Shown one piece after another: positions 56,303 through 64,000 of a DNA stretch of 64,000 nt. The DNA is taken from assembly GCA_030522415.1 (NCBI GenBank), contig CM060125.1:124001-188000 (forward strand), read 5' to 3'. Below the pieces are notes generated by a model. The model was not told the DNA's origin, did no database searches, and was given only the letters and a program-made list of their open reading frames with translations. The translations under genes were made by a program, and so were the position numbers. The stretch comes from Channallabes apus (taxonomy: Eukaryota; Chordata; Actinopteri; Siluriformes; Clariidae). The number at the start of each line of letters is the position of its first letter. Position 1 is the first letter of the stretch.

Positions 56303-57006
56303 TGTAACGTTCAGATTTTAAAGTTACAGCAATACGGGCTCTTGCATCTACTTCCGGTATTGCGCAAGCGCGGCGGCACAAGGAAAGACGCGAGACAACA
56401 AATCCAAATAAACCCAAAGTGTATTAAGTGAAAAATAAACTAAAGAAAACCCTACAAACAAGGTGCACCGAAAATCAATAATTACAAAATATATACAAAT
56501 ATAAGTATGCATGTGGGTGTCTGTGTATGTGCGAGTGAATGAGATAAATGTCCAAAATCCGTATTATTGGAAGTGTGGGCGTGTTGGGAGTGATGAGTCG
56601 GTCTCACCGGCAATAATGAAATGTACCGGAAGCTCGACAACGGAGTAAGATGGTAGTGGAAAATGTCCGACAAAGATTAATCCAACAAAGGGTAATCCAA
56701 TTTGACGTTTGTCTCCACTCTCTCTCTTAGCAAAAATACAGCGCTGTTTTCTCCTCATCTCTCTCCCCGCCCTCGCTTCTTCGCGGTATCGCTTTAAAGG
56801 CGGCGCACGTGACCTCCCCCGTCACCGCTGACCTCTCGCTACCCCTGCGAACTCTCACGAGAGTACTTTCGGGACTACCACCGATTGTCCAGGGTAAAAG
56901 TAAAACCTAAAAAGGATCCTTTCATGGGGCATGGCTGCTCTTTCTGTATTAGCTTATGCCGCTTTTCCTCCCCCTATAAAAGAGCCCTTTATGTGGCAGT
57001 GCTACA
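56303..57006. mobile_element. LTR-like insertion (possible solo LTR)
   Basis: A 704-bp block starts TGTAACG, ends GTGCTACA, and interrupts hAT MITE copy 2 at the same place where copies 1 and 3 are continuous. It is flanked by ATAG (56299-56302) and ATAA (57007-57010), a likely decayed 4-bp duplication. Orientation is unclear; a TATAAAAG lies at 56975. No coding region. Confidence 0.45.
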
Positions 57007-57528
57007 ATAACATGTAGGATCATGGGATATATTCGGTCCTCCGAAGTGTAAAATGAACGTGAAGAAAACTAAAAGTTTTTTCCTTGCGTTCGCTTGGGAT
57101 TTGAATGGCAAGAAAAAGCTGCATGCAACGTTTTTTTTTTTTTAACCCTGTATAAGCGCGCAGCTGGACAAACGCACGTTACCAAAGCCCGTGTGAACTC
57201 TCTCACTGACTCCTATGTGTAGAAAACCCTCGGCGCTTCATCCACGCTCACTACGAACACCAGAAAACCGCTCGATTTTAACGCCCGATAAGAGGCGTTT
57301 AATGTAAATTGCTCCGATACCTGGGAGGACTTGGGGTGCGCGCTTTTTCCTGCAAATGTTTCTGTAACCTCCGTTGCGCTAGCGACTGTGTATCTGTGTG
57401 TATTTGTGCATCTTGTGGTCGCGCTCCTCAGTAACGTGAGCAGCCCAACTAATCGATAACGGCATTCGTTGACAACGAATTTCATTATTGATAATTATCG
57501 ATTTTATCGATTAGTTGTTGCAGCCCTA

Positions 57529-58615
57529 GTATATTATGACTGAAATAAAGTGGCTCACATCGGCGTGCATTTCGCGCAGCACCGCAAAGACAGCGCTTAT
57601 TTGACAAGTGCATTGTGCTATGTTTGTACAACCTGGGGTACAGCTTTAATTAATAATTATTAAATGGACATAAACAGGCAAAAAGAACAATATAATTCTT
57701 TTGATTATTATTATCATGTTCTTTTGCTGTTTGGGTTCAGCGTTGAATGATTATTTGAAACTGAAGCGCTTCGTGTAGATTGATGCCACGAGTCATTTTA
57801 TCATACAAAGATTATTACTTTGTGCTCGGACCACAGAGCTTCTGGAGATTCCCAAATTGACATTTTACTGTTAAAAATTTTTTTTTTTTACAAGCCCTTG
57901 AGCTGTTGTTTGTGCTGTTTTCTTTAATAATAATAAGAGACAGAAAGAAATAGAGAGTCTATCTAAACAAAAATAATTTCAACAGTTTGCAAAATGTCCC
58001 TTTGCGCCACCTGGCGGTCATTTCACAAATTACTTTGAATTGCGACTGATTTATTTTGGCTGTATGCCGTTTGGCCGCGACAGAGTGCGCGGCAGTCATA
58101 GACATTCCAATTGAGTTTATAACACAGAGACTAGTGACTCCTAAAAAGCAGACCAAACATCATCAGCACGTCGCTCCCCCAAAAAGTGCAGCAATGAGCA
58201 TTTACTTACATCTGAACCGAGTCGTTTACATAAATCACTGATCAATAGCTCATGATACATACATACTGTTTTAAATAAGGTTTGGGCTTGGGATGTTGAG
58301 CCGTGTTCCTCTTTAATTTCCTAAGTAGTCTAATTAGCACTCAGTTGCACACACAAAGTTTTCCAGAGCGCACCAGCAGAAGTAGATTAATAATTATGAA
58401 CGTGTCGGGGGGGAAAAACAGAAAGGAGACTGACTCTGACCGTTTTAATAATTCATTGATGAATTAGTGATTTCTTTGTTTTCGGCTGTGATGGAGGTGA
58501 TCGTATCATCTCTGCAGCAGTGGATACGCCTATAATTCATGTTTCATACAAATTACATAATCTGAAATTTGTTTTTCGTTAGTTTGTAAAAGCAGACATT
58601 TTGCTTTCTATAAGT
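57529..58615. other. Spacer containing a dispersed repeat
   Basis: 57975-58130 carries the GCGCCACCTGGCGG repeat (58004-58017) also seen at 44843. The rest is anonymous AT-rich DNA. Confidence 0.5.
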
Positions 58616-58623
58616 ATATATAC

Positions 58624-60889
58624 CAGGGGTGGGCAAACTTTTTGATTCGAGGGCCACAATGAGTTCTAAAATTTGACAGAGGGGCCGAGCCAAGAACAGA
58701 TCGATGGAATGTTATATAAATTTCATACAGGATTTGACCTATTAATGATTAATGGTTAATTTAATTACATTTCAGTTGAATAAACACAGCAGGAAAACTC
58801 ACCATCAGTTTCAGTGGGAACAGTGTTGTTGATCTCCCTGTTTTGTCAGTGCATCAAAGTCTGGAGTAAGTTTTGTTGTGGCGATTCTCAGGATAGATCC
58901 GAGGTGTTGGTCAGTTATCCTGGATCTGTGACGGGCTTTGTTCATAACACTGAATGTCTGCTCACATGCATAGGTCGAGCCAAACAAGGCCAGCATCTTC
59001 TGTGCCGTCCTCCGTAGGTTTGGAAAGGTGGCTTCGTTCAGTGAAGCATAAAAGTCGTTAAGTTTAAGAGTGTTGAACTTTTTCTTCAAGATGGCGTCAG
59101 ACTGAAGATCGATCAGTTCCAATTGCACCTCATGTGGTACTGTTTCAGGGTCTTGTGAGAAGGGACAAGACACGAGCTGAAGTGACTTTTCAATGTTTTC
59201 AAAATCAGAGAACCGGAGACTGAATTCTCTGTGCAGGTCATCCAGTGATTTGCTGTATTTCTTTGCATATCGTGTCGCCTCTTTCTGAGTGTCAAGTGTG
59301 GCGAAATGAGTGAAGGATGCGTTCGCAACTTGTCTGGAGAATAAAACGAGCTTAGATTTGAACACTGTAACATGTTTGTACATGTCGTGCACAAACTGAT
59401 CTTTCCCCTGCAGTTTCACATTCAGCTCATTCAAGTGTGAAAATACGTCCACAGCAAACGCAAAATCACAAAGCCAGTTCTGGTCTCGTAGCTCAGGAAA
59501 TTCGTCAGATTTCTCATTGAACTCTAAAAATGCGCCGATCTCCTCTTTCAGGTCCCACATGCGTTGAAACACTTTGCCCACACTTAACGACCGGACACGA
59601 GAGTGGTAAAGTGAGTCCTGATGATCCGCATCAATTTCCTCCAGGAACGTGATGAACTGACGATGCTGGAGTCCCCTTGCGCGTATAAAGTTCACAAGTT
59701 TTACGACTGGATTCACAACATGGTTAAGCTGCAATACAGACTTGCAAAGTGATTCCTGATGGATGATACAGTGAAGGAAAATAACATCCTGTTCAGGGTT
59801 TTCCTCTTTTACTTTATCCTGGATTCGTTTCAGCAGCCCAACATTTTTTCCTGTTAAATTTGGTGATCCATCCGTCGTGACATTGGCAAGTTTACTCCAA
59901 GGTAGTTTATGTTTCTCGATGGCAGCAGACACCTTGTCATACAAATCCTCTCCCCGCGTTGTTCCCTTCAGGGACTCCATGGTCAAAAACTCCTCCATTA
60001 TCTCAAAGCTGTCATTTATTCCTCGGATAAAAATTAGGAGCTGTGCTGTGTCTTTGATATCATTACTTTCATCCAGTGCAAGTGAATATAACTGAAAGAA
60101 CTCTGCCTTTTTGTTTAGCTGGCTAGCTATATGTTCATCAATTAGTTCCACACGGCGAGTCACAGTCCGACGTGACAAACTGATTTTTTCAAACTTGCCT
60201 TGACTTTCCGGACACAGAACACCTGCAGTCTCAACCATGCAGTCTTTCAAAAACTCACCTTCGGAAAAAGGCTTGCTAGCTTCTGCTAATTTGAATGCCA
60301 GCAAAAAGCTTGCCTTGGTAGTTGACTCCTGAAGCGCAGTTTGTCGGTGAAAAAAATTTTGCTGGGTCACTAAATTGGCTGCAAACCTCTCAGCCGTAGC
60401 TGCCCGTTCTTGCGCCGACAGCTTGCTGGCGTAATTGGCATGCTTCGTAGCAAAGTGACGGCTAATATTATACTCCTTAAAAACCGCAACACTTTCTTGG
60501 CATATCAAGCATACAGCCTTTGATCGGACTTCTTTGAAAAAATATTTTGTTGTCCATTCTGTGTTAAACACTCGGCACTCACTGTCGACTTTTCTTTTCT
60601 TTGATAAACTCATGTTTGTTTTTAGAAGGTGGAAAGCTTTACCGCGGGAACCGAGAAGGAGAGTGCTTCTTCTGGGAAAAGCTTAACCGCGAAGAAGAGG
60701 GGGCAAATGCTCAAGCGCGCCATCTATTGGGGAAATGTGGGCATTACAGGGGAAAGTAAATGAACAAGGTTTGCCGGTAACGATATTATTAATTTTATAT
60801 TTTGATATAACTGGGAGATGTTTGGCGGGCCGGATTAAAAAGACTAACGGGCCGTATATGGCCCGCGGGCCGTAGTATGCCCATGTCTG
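58624..60889 (-). mobile_element. Autonomous-looking hAT (Charlie-like) transposon
   Basis: 2266 bp. Ends are CAGGGGTGGGCAAAC (left) and, reversed, CAGACATGGGCATAC (right). A perfect 8-bp duplication ATATATAC lies at 58616-58623 and 60890-60897. One uninterrupted transposase gene fills the middle. Terminal regions contain the GGCCCGCGGGCC-type words usual in these elements. Nothing is inserted in it, so it is among the youngest layers here. Confidence 0.93.
58811..60613 (-). CDS. hAT transposase with BED-type zinc finger
   Basis: A 600-residue protein predicted to cut and paste the surrounding element. Seen in order: basic KKRK (5-8), a BED-like zinc finger C35-x2-C38 and H53/H58 (CLICQE, SRHFATKH), and DESND with D181. 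TDGSPNLTG with D248 and the HCIIHQESL block (281-289) follow. A tryptophan sits in RMWDL (353), and the C-terminal dimerisation region LFGSTYACEQTFSVMN contains E551. The D-D-E set is complete. The general layout resembles Charlie-type transposases and the domesticated GTF2IRD2/ZBED5 group. Terminal repeats and a target duplication show that this is a transposon, not a domesticated gene. Confidence 0.92.
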   Translation of the reverse strand: MSLSKKRKVDSECRVFNTEWTTKYFFKEVRSKAVCLICQESVAVFKEYNISRHFATKHANYASKLSAQERAATAERFAANLVTQQNFFHRQTALQESTTKASFLLAFKLAEASKPFSEGEFLKDCMVETAGVLCPESQGKFEKISLSRRTVTRRVELIDEHIASQLNKKAEFFQLYSLALDESNDIKDTAQLLIFIRGINDSFEIMEEFLTMESLKGTTRGEDLYDKVSAAIEKHKLPWSKLANVTTDGSPNLTGKNVGLLKRIQDKVKEENPEQDVIFLHCIIHQESLCKSVLQLNHVVNPVVKLVNFIRARGLQHRQFITFLEEIDADHQDSLYHSRVRSLSVGKVFQRMWDLKEEIGAFLEFNEKSDEFPELRDQNWLCDFAFAVDVFSHLNELNVKLQGKDQFVHDMYKHVTVFKSKLVLFSRQVANASFTHFATLDTQKEATRYAKKYSKSLDDLHREFSLRFSDFENIEKSLQLVSCPFSQDPETVPHEVQLELIDLQSDAILKKKFNTLKLNDFYASLNEATFPNLRRTAQKMLALFGSTYACEQTFSVMNKARHRSRITDQHLGSILRIATTKLTPDFDALTKQGDQQHCSH

Positions 60890-60896
60890 ATATATA

Positions 60897-62092
60897 CAGT
60901 GGCTTGCAAAAGTATTCGGCCCCCTTGAACTTTTCCACATTTTGTCACATTACAGCCACAAACATGAATACATTTTATTGGGATTCCACGTGAAAGACCA
61001 ATACAAAGTGGTGTACACGTGAGAAGGGGAACGAAAATCATACATGATTCCAAACATTTTTTACAAATAAATAACTGCAAAGTGGGGTGTGCGTAATTAT
61101 TCAGCCCCCTTTGGTCTGCATGCAGTCAGTTGCCCATAGACATTGCCTGATGAGTGCTAATGACTAAATAGAGTGCACCTGTGTGTAATCTAATGTCAAT
61201 ACAAATACAGCTGCTCTGTGACGGCCTCAGAGGTTGTCTAAGAGAATATTGGGAGCAACAACACCATGAAGTCCAAAGAACACACCAGACAAGTCAGGGA
61301 TAAAGTTATTGAGAAATTTAAAACAGGATTAGGCTACAAAAAGATTTGCAAAGCCTTGAACATCCCACGGAGCCACTGTTCAAGCGGTCATTCAGAAATG
61401 GAAGGAGTATGGGACAACTGTAAACCTACCAAGACAAGGCGGTTCACCTAAACTCACAGGCCGAACAAGGAGAGCGCTGATCAGAAATGCAGCCAAGAGG
61501 CCCATGGTGACTCTGGACGAGCTGCAAAGATCTACAGTTCAGGTGGGGGAATCTGTCCATAGGACAACTATTAGTCGTGCACTGCACAAAGTTGGCCTTT
61601 ATGGAAGAGTGGCAAGAAGAAAGCCATTGTTAACAGAAAACCATAAGAAGTCCCGTTTGCACAGCAAACATGTGGAAGAAGGTGTTCTGGTCAGATGAGA
61701 CCAAAATTGAACTTTTTGGCCAAAATGCAAAACGCTATGTGTGGCGGAAAACTAACACTGTCAAATATGGTGGTGGCAGCATCATGCTCTGGGGGTGCTT
61801 CTCTTCAGCAGGGACAGGGAAGCTGCTCAGAGTTGATGGGAAGATGGATGGAGCCAAATACAGGCCAATCTTGGAAGAAAACCTCTTGGAGTCTGCAAAA
61901 GACTTGAGACTGGGGCGGAGGGTCACCTTCCAGCAGGACAACGACCCTAAACATAAAGCCAGGGCAACAATGGAATGGTTTAAAACAAAACATATCCATG
62001 TGTTAGAATGGCCCAGTCAAAGTCCAGATCTAAATCCAGTCGAGAATCTGTGGCAAGATCTGAAAACTGCTGTTCACAAACGCTGTCCATTT
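60897..62092 (+). mobile_element. Tc1-like transposon, interrupted by L2
   Basis: The left end CAGTGGCTTGCAAAAGTATT starts after a TA dinucleotide, as expected for Tc1/mariner. Coding region follows from 61266. The right part is cut at about 62093 by the L2-A insertion; its remainder would lie beyond that LINE, outside the window. Confidence 0.9.
61266..62092 (+). pseudogene. Tc1 transposase (frameshifted and truncated)
   Basis: It begins MKSKEHTRQVRDKVIEKFKT with the paired-like helix-turn-helix. A 1-base shift near 61373 moves to the next frame, which reads RALIRNAAKRPMVTLDELQR and TISRALHKVGLYGRVARRKP. A second break near 61660 is followed by [20 protein letters not shown] (first catalytic aspartate), [29 protein letters not shown] (second aspartate) and [15 protein letters not shown] (glutamate). 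The DDE triad is visible, but the reading frame is broken twice. The C-terminus is replaced by L2 sequence after [10 protein letters not shown]. Confidence 0.92.
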
Positions 62093-64000
62093 TTCAATTC
62101 AATTCAGTTTTATTTGTATAGCGCTTTTAACAATTGACATTGTCTCAAAACAGCTTTACACAATCAAAAGAATTATTTAAGTTTGTATGGAATGTGAATG
62201 TGTATGAATCAAAATGTTCAGATAGTCCCTGGTGAGCAAGCCCGAGGGCGACAGTGGCAAGGAAAAACTCCCTGGGATGGTAATAGGAAGAAACCTTGAG
62301 AGGAACCAGACTCGACAGGGAACCCATCCTCATCTGGGTGAAACAGATAGCAGGAAATGATCTGCATTTATACTTTGTTAAGTGTTAGGTTCAGCTATAA
62401 TAGTTGATGTTAATTGATGTTATAATAGTTGATGTAAAATGGAGTCCAGTAATTATTCGAGACTCAGATAGACTTGTAGAAAGTTCCAGTCCTGAACTAT
62501 CGAATTGTCAAGTCCTCAGAGAAACAGCTGACAACACCAGTCGGGGCCAGAACCATCTTCTAAGTAGATAGAATCATCCCCAGACACCAGGCACATCCTA
62601 AAGAGACACACGGGGCATCCATGCGATGAGACCTCCAACCAGACACCGGGCACCAGGATGGACCAGACAGGTCCGGAGGGCAGAGGGAGTCTGGATCACT
62701 GGCAGCTCAGGAACCACATGTGTAGCTCGACAGAGAGAGAGAGAGAAAGAGTGAAAGGGGGAGAGAGGAAAGAGAAAGAGGGGGAGGAAGAGAAGAGGAG
62801 GAGAAATTGCAATTAGGTATGGTCACAGTCACAATGTCTAATGTGAATGTATATTTACTGTAGAGTGCAAGCAGGGACTCCGGCAGGACTAACTATGACA
62901 GCATAACTAAAGGGAGAGCCAGAAGGAAACACAAACATGAGGGCTCCCTGAGATGTAAAGCAAACAATCACCTCACCGTCAACAAACCTGAGTGATCAAA
63001 TGAGACTGAGGAAGACAGCATCTAAAACATACCAGTTCACCATAATACTCTACGTCCATGAGTCCCCCAGATCTGCTCCTTTACCTTATGGCAAATCTAT
63101 TTATAAAAATGCTTGGCTAAATAAATAGGTTTTTAGCCTAGACTTAAACACTGAGACTGTGTCTGAGTCCCGAACACTATTTGGAAGACTATTCCATAAT
63201 TTTGGGGCTTTGTAATAAAAAGCTCTGCCCCCAGCTGTAGTTTTCATAATACGCGGTACTGATGAGCAGCCTGCATCCTTTGACCGAAGTAGGCGTGGCG
63301 GATCGTAAGACACTAGCAGTTCGCTCAGATACTGCGGGGCGAGACCATTTAATGCTTTATATGTCAAGAGTAGTATTTTAAAATCAATGCGAAATTTCAC
63401 AGGGAGCCAATGCAGTGAAGATAGGATAGGGGTGATGTGCTCATATCTTCTGGTTCTAGTGAGGACTCTCGCTGCTGCATTCTGGACTAGCTGAAGCTTG
63501 TTTATGCACCTAACTGAACAACCAGACAGTAAGGCATTACAATAGTCCAACCTAGAAGTGATAAAAGCATGAACTAGTTTTTCTGCATCGTTTAGCGACA
63601 ATATATTTCTTATTTTGGCGATATTTCTGAGGTGAAAGAATGCTATCCTGGTGATATTATCTACATGAGCTTCAAATGAAAGGCTGGAATCTATAATCAC
63701 GCCGAGGTCTTTTACTGTTGCACTTGACGGAACAGAAAGGCCATCTAAAGTTACGGTGTCATCTAAGATTTTACTTCTAGCTGTATGCGGTCCTATGACT
63801 AGAACTTCTGTCTTATCCGGATTAAGCAGAAGGAAGTTAATTAGCATCCAATTTATGTCCTGCACACATTGCTCAACTTTATTAAGATGGTTTTTCTCAT
63901 CAGGTTTTGTTGAGACGTATAGCTGTGTGTCGTCAGCATAACAATGAAAACTAATACCATGCTTACGGATTATGTTGCCCAGAGGAAGCATGTAAAGGGA
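62093..64000 (-). mobile_element. L2-type LINE (L2-A copy 2), running off the window
   Basis: It starts with the TTCAATTCAATTCAG tail, then a 3' UTR closely matching 16816-17838 reversed, and coding sequence to the window edge. It is inserted in the Tc1 transposase gene. Confidence 0.92.
63101..64000 (-). CDS. L2 reverse transcriptase, partial at window edge
   Basis: The frame is open from the window end to a stop at 63101, about 300 residues. It contains [16 protein letters not shown] (catalytic YADD), [40 protein letters not shown] and [14 protein letters not shown]. It is almost identical to residues 387-684 of the protein at 14761-16815; visible differences include a one-residue deletion after QDI and a few substitutions. 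The upstream part lies outside the window, so completeness is unknown. Confidence 0.92.
   Translation of the reverse strand, partial: SLYMLPLGNIIRKHGISFHCYADDTQLYVSTKPDEKNHLNKVEQCVQDINWMLINFLLLNPDKTEVLVIGPHTARSKILDDTVTLDGLSVPSSATVKDLGVIIDSSLSFEAHVDNITRIAFFHLRNIAKIRNILSLNDAEKLVHAFITSRLDYCNALLSGCSVRCINKLQLVQNAAARVLTRTRRYEHITPILSSLHWLPVKFRIDFKILLLTYKALNGLAPQYLSELLVSYDPPRLLRSKDAGCSSVPRIMKTTAGGRAFYYKAPKLWNSLPNSVRDSDTVSVFKSRLKTYLFSQAFL

Larger units (their letters stand above)
51138..57528 (-). mobile_element. hAT MITE copy 2, multiply interrupted
   Basis: The right end reads ATCGATTAGTTGTTGCAGCC then CTA at 57528, as in copy 1 reversed. 51138-51355 matches 39250-39480 reversed, and 57010-57528 matches 38183-38760 reversed. 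Insertions are hAT-2 (51364-55972) and an LTR-like segment (56303-57006). A middle piece of about 300 bp present in copy 1 is deleted near 56245. The left terminal repeat is lost. Confidence 0.75.

Noticed and set aside
55924..56417. Long cysteine/valine or threonine/histidine-rich frames
   Set aside because: They are translations of the TG/TGTC microsatellite.
58811..60613. Domesticated host gene (GTF2IRD2/ZBED5-like)
   Set aside because: Intact terminal repeats and a fresh 8-bp target duplication enclose the single frame, so it is a transposon gene.

Overview
This window looks like repeat-dense chromosomal DNA from a teleost fish. I found no convincing single-copy host gene. Almost every coding signal is transposon-derived: L2-type and Rex1/Babar LINEs, a third endonuclease-bearing LINE, Ty3/Gypsy chromoviruses of the sushi type, hAT and Tc1 DNA transposons, and tRNA-derived SINEs, one with a V-SINE-like 3' tail. 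That mix, together with CA/TG/TA microsatellites and AT-rich spacers, is typical of fish. I cannot name the species; an otophysan such as a catfish is only a guess.

Layout. 1-5.5 kb: anonymous DNA, an LTR plus gag start (1897-2699) and a LINE 3' end. 5.5-11.7 kb: a MITE split by a chromodomain Gypsy element on the minus strand, with both LTRs and a 5-bp target duplication. 12-14.2 kb: a 2.1-kb repeat with a tRNA-Ile-like segment, present again in inverted orientation at 47-49 kb. 14.6-17.8 kb: an L2 LINE with a long open reverse transcriptase frame. 19-23.5 kb: a second, 5'-truncated Gypsy element carrying a SINE in its RNase H region. 24.4-32.7 kb: a third Gypsy element inside a LINE, both damaged by one apparent deletion; its LTR holds a 685-bp tandem duplication. 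33-37 kb: an L2 fragment, a Tc1 relic and microsatellites. 37-40.4 kb: a three-level nest (hAT, then a 9-bp-TSD element, then a hAT MITE). 41-46.8 kb: L2 3' UTR fragments, tRNA-like repeats and a Rex1 tail. 49-57.5 kb: hAT MITE copies broken by a second hAT, which itself holds a near full-length Rex1 LINE, plus an LTR-like insert. 58.6-60.9 kb: an apparently intact autonomous hAT transposon. 60.9-64 kb: a Tc1 element interrupted by a second young L2 that runs off the window.

How the parts relate. The genes do not form a host pathway; they are layers of insertion, and target-site duplications let several layers be ordered. Two observations stand out. First, three separate LTR elements (near 2, 10.7 and 26.2 kb) have a 9-10 nt stretch just after the 5' LTR that is complementary to the predicted RNA start about 30 bp below a TATA-like box, which is the arrangement expected for Tf1/sushi-style self-primed reverse transcription. 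Second, the hAT at 58.6 kb combines an intact 600-residue transposase, imperfect terminal repeats and a perfect 8-bp target duplication, so it may be recently active. All family assignments rest on motifs read by eye, without database searches.
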